A stretch of DNA of 64,000 nt from Halospina sp040196175 (GTDB taxonomy: Bacteria > Pseudomonadota > Gammaproteobacteria > Pseudomonadales > Oleiphilaceae), in contig NZ_JBEFNF010000004.1 in the NCBI RefSeq assembly GCF_040196175.1, forward strand, positions 180,883 through 244,882, in the 5' to 3' direction. Both the position numbers and the translations under genes were made by a program. Position 1 is the stretch's first letter, and the number at the start of each line of letters is the position of its first letter. Below, piece by piece: positions 41,433 to 49,227 of the stretch. The notes under the pieces are model-generated. The model searched no databases, had not been told where the DNA came from, and worked only from the letters and a program-made list of their open reading frames with translations.

Positions 41433-42189
41433 TCTGGGCGTTGAACTGTTCGCCGGTGACGCCTTTGGAATCCGGCCCCATCAGGTACAGGTAGGCGTCC
41501 ATGATGGCTTCTGGCTCGGGATTGCTGGCCGGATCTTCCGCCGGATAAGCGTTGTGGCGCATGTAGGTGCGGGTGGCGCCGGGATTGAGGCTGTTCACGC
41601 GCACGGCGTTACGCTGGTCGTCCAGCTCGTCGGCCAGGGTTTCCATCAGGCCTTCGGTGGCGAACTTGGAGATGGCGTAGGCCCCCCAGTTGGCACGCCC
41701 CTTGCGGCCCACGCTGGAGGAGGTGAGAATCACCGAGGCGTCCGGAGCTGCGCGCAGCAGCGGGATCATGGCCTGGGTGAGCAGGAAGGCGCCGGTGACG
41801 TTGGTGCGCATGACCCGCTCCCATTCCTCGGGGTTGTAGTACTCCAGAGGCGTGCGGTCGCCCAGACGGCTGGCGTTGTGAAGTAGCCCATCCAGGCGCC
41901 CGAAGTCTTCTTCAAGGCGTTCCACCACCTGGCTGTAATCTTCCGCCTTGGCGCCCTCGATATCCAGCGGCAGGATCAGAGGGGCGGGGTGACCCGCCGC
42001 TTCAATCTCGTCATAGACCTGTTCCAGTTTCTTGATGGTGCGTCCCAGAAGGATGACGGTGGCGCCGTGCGCCGCATAGGTCCTGGCAGCGGCGCGGCCA
42101 ATGCCGTCACCCGCGCCGGTTACCATGATGATCCGGTCCTGCAACAGGGCCGGTGACGGTTGATAGTTTTCGACGGTCTTTGCGCTCAT
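41422..42189 (-). CDS. yciK: YciK-family short-chain dehydrogenase
   Basis: An NAD(P)-dependent oxidoreductase of 255 residues: nucleotide loop TGAGDGIGRAAARTYA, NNAG-equivalent LLHNASRLGD, and catalytic YAISKFA after an ILTSSSVGR serine. YciK is a conserved SDR of unknown substrate that follows ubiG and the phosphatase in Pseudomonas. Its ATG overlaps the mupP stop (ATGA), so it is translationally coupled. Confidence 0.9.
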   Translation of the reverse strand: MSAKTVENYQPSPALLQDRIIMVTGAGDGIGRAAARTYAAHGATVILLGRTIKKLEQVYDEIEAAGHPAPLILPLDIEGAKAEDYSQVVERLEEDFGRLDGLLHNASRLGDRTPLEYYNPEEWERVMRTNVTGAFLLTQAMIPLLRAAPDASVILTSSSVGRKGRANWGAYAISKFATEGLMETLADELDDQRNAVRVNSLNPGATRTYMRHNAYPAEDPASNPEPEAIMDAYLYLMGPDSKGVTGEQFNAQIKR

Positions 42190-42869
42190 GCGGAATCCGT
42201 GTCGGGTTGGTGGGTATCAAGGATGGTGAAAAACTCAGTGCCGTGGTCGATGATGTGGTGGGCGTTCCACTCCGCGACGTTCTCGTCCGCGCCCAGATAG
42301 CCGTAGCGCGCGGCCACAGTGGTCATGCCGGCTGCCAGGCCGGACTCGATATCACGCCTGTGGTCCCCGGCGTAGAGGCAGTGCTCCGGCGCCACACCGA
42401 TCTGCTCGGCAGCCAGCAATACCGGCTCCGGGTCGGGTTTGGTATGCGTGACGTGATCCGGGCAGACCACGCTGGCGCAGCGCTGGAGCAGGTCCATCTC
42501 CTCCAGCAGCTGCAGGGTGTACTGGCTGGCTTTGTTGGTGACGATCCCCCAGGGTACGCCCTGGGCATCCAGGTGGGCCAGGACTTCGGTCAGACCCGGG
42601 AAGAGCCGGGTGCAGACGGCGATGTGGCTGGTATACAGTGCCAGCAGCTCAGCGTGGCATTCGTCGTAGCCGGGATCCTCCGGGCGCAGCCCGAAGCCCA
42701 GCTGGACCAGCCCACGCGCGCCGTTGGAGACCACGCGGCGGATGCTGTGCTCGTCCAGCTGCGTCAGGTTGTGGCGGGCACGCTGCGTGTTAAGGCACCA
42801 GATGAAGTCTGGTGCGGTATCCAGCAGGGTGCCGTCCAGGTCGAAGAGAATGGCATTGAAGTGGCTCAC
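42186..42869 (-). CDS. mupP: MurNAc-6-phosphate phosphatase MupP (Gph-like HAD hydrolase)
   Basis: A HAD-superfamily phosphatase of 227 residues: nucleophile motif LFDLDGTLLDTAPDF, motif II WGIVTNK, motif III Lys in HTKPDPEP and motif IV YAGDHRRDIESGLAAG. By sequence it could be phosphoglycolate phosphatase, but the position between ubiG and yciK is that of Pseudomonas MupP, which dephosphorylates MurNAc-6-P in cell-wall recycling; context decides the call. The start is GTG at 42869, overlapping the ubiG stop by four bases. Confidence 0.8.
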   Translation of the reverse strand: MSHFNAILFDLDGTLLDTAPDFIWCLNTQRARHNLTQLDEHSIRRVVSNGARGLVQLGFGLRPEDPGYDECHAELLALYTSHIAVCTRLFPGLTEVLAHLDAQGVPWGIVTNKASQYTLQLLEEMDLLQRCASVVCPDHVTHTKPDPEPVLLAAEQIGVAPEHCLYAGDHRRDIESGLAAGMTTVAARYGYLGADENVAEWNAHHIIDHGTEFFTILDTHQPDTDSA

Positions 42870-43579
42870 GCGTCGGCCTCCGGTTTGATGCCGTGCATGA
42901 AGTAGTTGACGTCAATGTCCCGCCCCAGACGGTATTGGCCGGTGACCGGGTTGTAGGCCAGGCCCGTGGTGTTGCGGGTTTCAATGCCGGCATGGCGGAA
43001 ATAGCGGTCCATCTCCGAGGGGCGGATGAAGCGCTTCCATTCGTGGGTGCCGCGGGGCAGCAGTTTGAGCACGTATTCAGCACCCACCTTGGCGAAAAGC
43101 CAGGACTTGGGGTTGCGGTTGATGGTCGACACCACCAGGCTGCCGCCGGGGCGCAGGAGGCGGGCACAGGCGGCAATAGTGGCTTCGGGGTCCGGCACGT
43201 GCTCCAGAACCTCAAGGCAGGTGACGGTGTCGTAACGCTCGGCTTGCTCTTGCGCCAGGGCTTCAACCTCTTCTACGCGGTAATCCACGGTTAATTCGGC
43301 CTCAAGAGCATGCAGGTCCGCCACACCCACGGCTTCCCGGCTGAGGTCGATGCCGGTGACAGTCGCGCCACGCCGCGCCATGGCCTCACTGAGCAGGCCA
43401 CCACCACAGCCCACGTCCAGTACCGTCTGGCCGTTGAGACTGCCGGTGTGCTGCTCAATGTAGCCCAGGCGCAGGGGGTTGATCTCATGCAGTGGTTTGC
43501 ACTCGCCTTCCGGATCCCACCAGCGCTGGGCCATGGCATCGAATTTGGCGATTTCGTTCTGGTCAACGTTCGGGCTCAT
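42866..43579 (-). CDS. ubiG: ubiquinone biosynthesis O-methyltransferase UbiG
   Basis: Performs both O-methylations of ubiquinone synthesis. 237 residues: IAKFDAMAQRWWDPEGECKP, SAM motif VLDVGCGGGLLSEAMARRGA, VTCLEVLEHVPDP, STINRNPKSW and HEWKRFIRPSEM, all UbiG-specific. The ATG at 43579 is chosen because the conserved protein begins there; the upstream extension to 43642 overlaps mtaD. It lies 10 bp after the mtaD stop in the mtaD-ubiG-mupP-yciK operon. Confidence 0.95.
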   Translation of the reverse strand: MSPNVDQNEIAKFDAMAQRWWDPEGECKPLHEINPLRLGYIEQHTGSLNGQTVLDVGCGGGLLSEAMARRGATVTGIDLSREAVGVADLHALEAELTVDYRVEEVEALAQEQAERYDTVTCLEVLEHVPDPEATIAACARLLRPGGSLVVSTINRNPKSWLFAKVGAEYVLKLLPRGTHEWKRFIRPSEMDRYFRHAGIETRNTTGLAYNPVTGQYRLGRDIDVNYFMHGIKPEADA

Positions 43580-43589
43580 GGCACTGTCC

Positions 43590-44921
43590 TCAGTGTTTGT
43601 CGGCTTCAGCGATGTGGCGTTGCCACTGGTTGACCCGCTCACTCAGGCCGTGGAGGTCCATGCGTTGCAGCTCACCCTCAATCACTCTGAGCTCGCCAGC
43701 CACCCAGGTGTGGCTGACCTGGCGGCCGCTGGTGTTGTAAACAAGGTGAGAAATCGGGTCATAGACGGGCTGGACCAGCGGATCGCCCAGGTCCACGGCG
43801 ATCATGTCCGCCTGCTTGCCGGGCTCCAGTGTGCCTACCCGGTCATCAATGCCCATGGCGCGGGCGCCATTGATGGTGGCCATGCGCAGGACGCTGTAGG
43901 CGTCCGTGGCGCCGGCCTCCAGTGTGCTCAGCTTGCCCAGAAGCGCGGCGCTCTGCATTTCGCCGAACATGTCCAGGTTGTTGTTGCTGGCGGCGCCGTC
44001 GGTCCCCAGAGCCACATTGACGCCAGCGTCGAGCAGGCGCTGCACCGGGCAGGCGCCGCTGGCGAGCTTCATGTTGGCTTCCGGGCAGTGCAGCACATGG
44101 GCGCCGCTTTCGCGCAGCAGTTTGACGTCGTGATCGTCCACCTGGGTCATGTGCACGCAGTGGGTGCGGGGTGAGAACAGGCCCAGTTCCGCCAGGCGCC
44201 GGCTCGGGCGCAGGCCATGGGTCTGAATGCTGTCGTCCACTTCGCCGGCGGTTTCGTGCAGGTGGATCTGGATGGGAAGGTCCACTTCCTCGGCCAGGGT
44301 GGCGATGCGTTTGAGCGGCTCGTCCGAGATGGTGTAGGGCGCATGCGGGCCAAAGGCGATGGTGGCCAGATTGCTGTTGCGCACACGGTCATGGAGGGCC
44401 AGGCCTTTCTGGATGTATTCCTCGGGGCCACTGCCCCACTGGGTGGGAAAGTCCAGGATTGGGAATGCGGCCTGGATACGCATGCCATGCTGCTGGGCAG
44501 TCTCCACGATGGTCTCGGGGAAGAAGTACATGTCCGAAAAGCAGGTGGTGCCGGTGCTCAGCATCTCGGCGATGGCCAGCTGGGTGCCGTCGGCGACGAA
44601 GGCTTCGTTCACGAAGCGGTCCTCGGCGGGCCAGATATGGTCCTGGAGCCATTCCATCAGCGGCAGGTCGTTGCCGAGGCCGCGCAGCAGGGTCATGGGG
44701 GCGTGACCGTGGGCGTTGATAAGCCCCGGCATCAGGAGCCGGTCGCCGAGGTCGCGGTGCTCGTTGGGCTGGTAGTGCTCCAGGGCGGTGGTTGTGGGGC
44801 AGATGTCGAGGATCTGGTTGCCCTGGATGGCGACGCTGTGGTGTTCGAGAACCTGCCGGTCGGTCATGGGCAGGAGCCAGCGGGCGCTGATGAGTTGGTC
44901 GACTGGTTGCATCTGGCTCAT
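43590..44921 (-). CDS. mtaD: TRZ/ATZ family hydrolase, MTA/SAH deaminase MtaD
   Basis: An amidohydrolase of 443 residues: metal motif MPGLINAHGHAPMTLLRGLG, HLHETAGEVDD, HCVHMTQVDDHDV and DGAASNNNLDMFGE. In Pseudomonas this gene deaminates methylthioadenosine to methylthioinosine and sits next to ubiG and opposite mtnA, exactly as here. The frame runs upstream to 45260, but the ATG at 44921 precedes the conserved start MQPVDQLISARWLLPM. With mtnA divergent, the locus serves methionine salvage from polyamine or quorum-signal synthesis. Confidence 0.88.
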   Translation of the reverse strand: MSQMQPVDQLISARWLLPMTDRQVLEHHSVAIQGNQILDICPTTTALEHYQPNEHRDLGDRLLMPGLINAHGHAPMTLLRGLGNDLPLMEWLQDHIWPAEDRFVNEAFVADGTQLAIAEMLSTGTTCFSDMYFFPETIVETAQQHGMRIQAAFPILDFPTQWGSGPEEYIQKGLALHDRVRNSNLATIAFGPHAPYTISDEPLKRIATLAEEVDLPIQIHLHETAGEVDDSIQTHGLRPSRRLAELGLFSPRTHCVHMTQVDDHDVKLLRESGAHVLHCPEANMKLASGACPVQRLLDAGVNVALGTDGAASNNNLDMFGEMQSAALLGKLSTLEAGATDAYSVLRMATINGARAMGIDDRVGTLEPGKQADMIAVDLGDPLVQPVYDPISHLVYNTSGRQVSHTWVAGELRVIEGELQRMDLHGLSERVNQWQRHIAEADKH

Positions 44922-45128
44922 GGCGTGCTCGGTTGCTGGTTTAGGGTCTCGGCTTTCAGGGACTTGTGAGTGGTGCCCTGTGGCTGCAGACTCGAAAGTA
45001 TAACGGATGGTGGCTTTGGGGCCCATGGCTTTGCGTGGTCTCCAGACTGTTGGCTTGTTGCCGGCGGCCATGGCGTACGCCGTCGAGTGCAGCTTCAGCT
45101 TTATCGTTTTAATTGAGGAATCTGTTTG

Positions 45129-46178
45129 ATGACAAATGGTCAGGTAACCCCTTTCATATGGCATGGCGAGGTGCTGGAGGTGCTGGATCAGCGGCTGTTG
45201 CCCGCTGAAGAGGTATGGCGGGCGCATTCGGATGTTGAGGGGGTTTACCAGGCGATCCATGAGATGCAGGTGCGGGGCGCGCCGGCGATCGGGATTGTGG
45301 CGGCTTATGGGGTGGTTCTTGCGGCCCGGGGGTGTGCGAGGGCGTCGGATTGGTATTCACGGCTGGGGGCCAGCATTGATTGGCTGGCGCAGGCGCGGCC
45401 GACGGCGGTGAATCTGGTGTGGGCGCTGGAGCGCATGCGCGGGTGCTTGGATCAGGTGGCTGATGCGCCTGAGCTGGTGCGGGTTCTGGAGGCGGAGGCG
45501 CAACGCATTCATGAAGAGGATGCGGCGGCGAACCATGCGATGGGCGTACTTGGTGCGGACCGCATCCTGAGCGGGGGTGGCGGGCCGAGGCGGATTCTGA
45601 CGCATTGCAATACCGGGGCATTGGCGACTGGTGGGCAGGGGACGGCGCTGGGTGTTGTTCGGGAGTTGTTCAGCCGTGGTGTGCTCGGTTGCGTGCATAT
45701 GGATGAGACCCGGCCCTGGCTGCAGGGGGCGCGGCTGACGGCCTGGGAGTGTGAGCGTGAGGGGATGCCGTGCTCACTGAATGTAGACGGCGCGGCGGCG
45801 ACGCTGATGGCGCAGGGGCAGGTGGACTGGGTCGTGGTCGGGGCGGACCGGATTACGGCGAACGGGGATGTGGCGAACAAGATCGGTACTCTGCCGCTGG
45901 CGATACTGGCGCGGCATTTTGGGGTGGGGATGATGGTGGTGGCCCCGTCCTCAACTCTGGATGGGGCGACACCCAGTGGTGATCGGATTGATATCGAGGA
46001 GCGCGATGGTAAAGAGCTGCGGCGTTCTGGAAGACGCTGGTTGGCGCCCAATTCGGTGACGGTGTTCAATCCGGTCTTTGATGTGACGCCGGCATCACTA
46101 GTGGATGTAATCGTGACGGAGACGGGGGTGTGTGAGGCGCCGGGCAATCAGATGGCGCCACTGCAATCACTGACCTGA
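45129..46178 (+). CDS. mtnA: methylthioribose-1-phosphate isomerase
   Basis: Converts methylthioribose-1-phosphate to methylthioribulose-1-phosphate in methionine salvage. 349 residues: MQVRGAPAIGIVAAYGVVLA, ILTHCNTGALATGGQGTALG with the catalytic Cys, DETRPWLQGARLTAWE, VVVGADRITANGDVANKIGT with the catalytic Asp, and NPVFDVTPASLVDVIVTE. GAGGAA lies upstream of the ATG at 45129; TTG at 45126 is adjacent but less likely. It is divergent from mtaD, and its 3' end overlaps the facing gene by 12 bp. Confidence 0.95.
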   Translation: MTNGQVTPFIWHGEVLEVLDQRLLPAEEVWRAHSDVEGVYQAIHEMQVRGAPAIGIVAAYGVVLAARGCARASDWYSRLGASIDWLAQARPTAVNLVWALERMRGCLDQVADAPELVRVLEAEAQRIHEEDAAANHAMGVLGADRILSGGGGPRRILTHCNTGALATGGQGTALGVVRELFSRGVLGCVHMDETRPWLQGARLTAWECEREGMPCSLNVDGAAATLMAQGQVDWVVVGADRITANGDVANKIGTLPLAILARHFGVGMMVVAPSSTLDGATPSGDRIDIEERDGKELRRSGRRWLAPNSVTVFNPVFDVTPASLVDVIVTETGVCEAPGNQMAPLQSLT

Positions 46179-46970
46179 CCGGTCGGATCGGTTGTTGTTG
46201 CTGTTGGCTTTACTGGTGGATTCGCGTTCGGCGTCCAGGTCGTTCAGGGCCTCGTTGAGGCGCGCCTCCTCTTCGGCCACGAAGTGCAGCGACATCTCGA
46301 AGGATTTGCGGGTGAATTCCAGCACGCGCTTAAAGCCTTCGTCCGACAGCTCCCGGGCTTCGTCGTGCCCCCGGTAGATATTGATGAATTCACGCTCGCG
46401 CTCGAAATGCAGCGGCAGGCGACCTACGCCCCAGTCGTTCAGGACCCGCCATGTGTCCGGACTGTAGGCTCGGGTGTACTTGAGGATGAACGGAACCGGG
46501 TCGTTGCGTGCGAGCACGGCGGCCAGGCGCAGGATGAGTTCAAAGGGGAGGGCGGCGGTTCCGTCCTCAACGGCTTCCAGCAGACTCTTATCCCGCAGGT
46601 TGAGCGATTGCGCCAGGTCGTTGACTGTAAGGCCCGCCACTTCGCGCAGGTCACGGAGGGATTCGCCCGCCGTCAGCATCATGCGCAGCTGGTCCTGGCT
46701 GCCCATGAGCTTTTTGCCCACCTTCAGTGAGTTGCCGGTGGTACGCCGGGCGATCTTGTAAGCGGAGCCGGTGTAACCGGCCAGACGATCAAGCAGGTTG
46801 GGTTCGTCGTCGTTGGCGATATCCCGGTCAGGCGCTGTGGCATCCTGAAAACTGGATCTACCCTGGGCCTCGTCGTCCAGTTCCTGAACTTTTTCCAGCG
46901 ACTCCAGAGCATGCAATGAGTCTTTCAGGAAGGTTTCCAGCGCTTCGGATTTCTCGTCGTCGCTCGCCAT
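46167..46970 (-). CDS. protein with internal XRE-type helix-turn-helix
   Basis: A protein of 267 residues. Residues about 100-155 form a helix-turn-helix of XRE type (LRDLREVAGLTVNDLAQSLN, LPFELILRLAAVLARNDPV). The N-terminal 60 residues are acidic and helical; the C-terminal 80 residues are helical and charged, ending in an Asn/Ser-rich tail. It is not a classic phage repressor (no S24 peptidase), and no toxin partner adjoins it. It lies 15 bp after the prc stop on the same strand, so it may be co-transcribed with prc. A DNA-binding regulator is the best guess. Confidence 0.6.
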   Translation of the reverse strand: MASDDEKSEALETFLKDSLHALESLEKVQELDDEAQGRSSFQDATAPDRDIANDDEPNLLDRLAGYTGSAYKIARRTTGNSLKVGKKLMGSQDQLRMMLTAGESLRDLREVAGLTVNDLAQSLNLRDKSLLEAVEDGTAALPFELILRLAAVLARNDPVPFILKYTRAYSPDTWRVLNDWGVGRLPLHFEREREFINIYRGHDEARELSDEGFKRVLEFTRKSFEMSLHFVAEEEARLNEALNDLDAERESTSKANSNNNRSDRSGQ

Positions 46971-46985
46971 GGCGCCTGCTCCGCT

Positions 46986-49118
46986 CTATTCCTCGGCCAC
47001 TGCCCCCTTTTCAGGGGTCCCGTTATAGATACTGGCGTACTCCTCGCTCTGGGCCAGAAGGTCGGTAAGGATAGCGCCGGCTTCGCGCACCACAAAATCC
47101 GGCCCCTCGTCTGCCAGATCGCTGCGCCGGGCCATGGCCGGGCGGGATTCCGCGTCCTTTTCGTAGGCCTGCCAGGACTCGAAGGCCTCCTTGTCCTGCA
47201 GTTCGCGGCGTCGGTTCACGATGCTGAGCTGCTTGTCACGGAACGCTTCCAGATCCGCCCGGCGCTGTTCGGCGTTGAGGCTGACCCAGGTCCGGTCCCG
47301 GCGTTCGTTAAGCATTTCCAGTTCGCGCTGGCGCAGTTTGTATTCGGGCACTTTGGAGAAACGCGCCTGGTGTTTTTCGGTAACGGTCTCCAGCACGTTA
47401 CTGAACTCGAAATAGCGGTGATAGTCCAGAGTGTCGATCTCGTCCCATGCCAGAGCGCCATCGAGAGCGGATTCGGCTACGTTCTCGCGCTGGATACGGT
47501 CCTCGATCTCAATATCCGGTACCACGCCCCGATTCTGGGTACTGGCACCGGAAACCCGATAGAACTTGGACTGGGTGATCTTGAGCTGGCCATGGTTCAG
47601 TGGCCGAATGGCCTGAACGGTGCCCTTGCCGAAGGTCTGTGCGCCAACAACCAGTGCCCGGCCATAGTCCTGCATGGCACCAGCAAAGATCTCGGAAGCG
47701 GAGGCGCTGAGGTTGTTGACCAGTACCACTACAGGGCCGTCCCAGGCGACATCACTGCCGTTATCCTCAAACACCTGAACGGAACCGTCCGAGCCACGAA
47801 CCTGTACTGTCGGGCCGTTCTCAATGAACAGCCCCACCAGCTGGTTGGCCTCGGACAGGGCACCACCGCCGTTGCCGCGCAGATCGATGACAAGCCCATC
47901 CATGCCGTCCGACTTGAGCTCCTGGAGCAGATCCCGGACATCGCGGGTAGTGCTGCGGTAGTTCTCGTCGCCCTGGCGCGCCGCTTTGAGATCCGCGTAG
48001 AAGGTGGGGATGTCGATGACGCCCAGCTGCCAGGGCTCGCCCCCATTCTGCATCTCAAGCATGTCGCTCTGAGCGGATTGTTCCTCGAGCTTTACCTCAT
48101 CCCGGACAATGGTGATCTCATGGGTGTTCATATCGTTCTGGGTGCCTGCTGGGATGACTTCCAGCCGTACTTCGGAGCCCTTGGGGCCCCGGATCAGGTC
48201 AACCACTTCGCCAAGGCGCCAGCCGATGACGTTCTTCATCTTTTCGTCTTCCTGGGCTACGCCCACGATCCGGTCGGCGGTACCCAGCGAACCTTCCTCG
48301 GCCGCGGGGCCGCCGGGCACAACCCGGCTGACTTTGGTGTAGCCATCCTTGGACTGCAGAACCGCGCCAATACCCTCCAGGGAGAGACTCATGTTGATGT
48401 CGAAGTTTTCGGAATTGCGCGGAGACAGGTACTGGGTGTGAGGATCCCAGAGCCCGGCAAAGGCATTCATCCACTGCTGGAAGGCGTCCTCACTGCGGGC
48501 GTCGTAGGCGCGGTCAAGCTGGCTTTCGTAGCGCCGGGTCAGGGTTTCCTTGATGGCCTCATCCGGTTGACCGTCCAGACGCATGCTGAGCACGGCATTA
48601 CGGATGCGGTCGCGCCATAGTCGATCAAGCTCATCCGTGTTCTTCGCCCATTCCGCGTCTTTGCGGTCGAGTCGGTAGCGGTCGTCATCCTCAAAGCTGA
48701 AGCTGTCGATGCCCTGGTCCAGAAGTGACAGCGCGTATTCCAGGCGCTGGACGCTGCGTTTCTGGAAGCGGTTGTAGATACGGAAGGCTGGTTCCAGGTT
48801 GCCGGAGGTCAGTGCCCTTTGCATGGTGTCGCGGTAGTCACTGAAACGGTCGATATCTCCCTGGGTGAAGTAGAGGCGCTGACCGTCCAGCTGGTTGAGG
48901 TAGGCGTCGAGGGTCTCGGAAGCCAGCTCGTCGTCGATGTCCTGTTCTTTGAAATGGCCGAACTGGAGTTGGCGTGCTATCAGGATATTGGCACGGGCCT
49001 GATCGGCCGTGGGTTCAACCGGCTGGTAGTCACGTTCGGTTTCAAGGTTGGCCTGTGCTGCGCTGGTAACCAGAAGCGCCAGCGTCAGGAATAGGGCGGA
49101 GAAGATTTGGGTACGCAA
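46986..49118 (-). CDS. prc: carboxy-terminal processing protease Prc (Tsp)
   Basis: A periplasmic S41 protease of 710 residues that degrades proteins from the C-terminus and processes FtsI-type targets. Signal peptide ALFLTLALLVTSAAQA; N-terminal helical domain; PDZ (SLSLEGIGAVLQSKDGYTKV, GPAAEEGSLGTADRIVGVAQ); catalytic Ser-Lys in LVNNLSASASEIFAGAMQDY and TFGKGTVQ; RGNGGGALSEANQLVGLF; C-terminal DUF3340-like region. The only start supported is TTG at 49118, with AGGAG about eleven bases upstream. Confidence 0.94.
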   Translation of the reverse strand: MRTQIFSALFLTLALLVTSAAQANLETERDYQPVEPTADQARANILIARQLQFGHFKEQDIDDELASETLDAYLNQLDGQRLYFTQGDIDRFSDYRDTMQRALTSGNLEPAFRIYNRFQKRSVQRLEYALSLLDQGIDSFSFEDDDRYRLDRKDAEWAKNTDELDRLWRDRIRNAVLSMRLDGQPDEAIKETLTRRYESQLDRAYDARSEDAFQQWMNAFAGLWDPHTQYLSPRNSENFDINMSLSLEGIGAVLQSKDGYTKVSRVVPGGPAAEEGSLGTADRIVGVAQEDEKMKNVIGWRLGEVVDLIRGPKGSEVRLEVIPAGTQNDMNTHEITIVRDEVKLEEQSAQSDMLEMQNGGEPWQLGVIDIPTFYADLKAARQGDENYRSTTRDVRDLLQELKSDGMDGLVIDLRGNGGGALSEANQLVGLFIENGPTVQVRGSDGSVQVFEDNGSDVAWDGPVVVLVNNLSASASEIFAGAMQDYGRALVVGAQTFGKGTVQAIRPLNHGQLKITQSKFYRVSGASTQNRGVVPDIEIEDRIQRENVAESALDGALAWDEIDTLDYHRYFEFSNVLETVTEKHQARFSKVPEYKLRQRELEMLNERRDRTWVSLNAEQRRADLEAFRDKQLSIVNRRRELQDKEAFESWQAYEKDAESRPAMARRSDLADEGPDFVVREAGAILTDLLAQSEEYASIYNGTPEKGAVAEE

Positions 49119-49195
49119 GATTGCCGTTGCTCCTGATCAGGTGGTCTGGATCACCATACTATGCCTCGACTATTAAGTGTAGGGGAGGTAAGAGG

Positions 49196-49221
49196 CCCCG
49201 ACCAGCCGGGACTGGCCGGGG
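49196..49221 (-). terminator. hairpin after the beta-oxidation operon
   Basis: On the minus strand a 10-bp stem CCCCGGCCAG/CTGGTCGGGG with one G-T pair follows the multifunctional enzyme gene by 7 bp. The T-tract is weak, so termination is probable but not certain. Confidence 0.5.
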
Positions 49222-49227
49222 GGTGGC

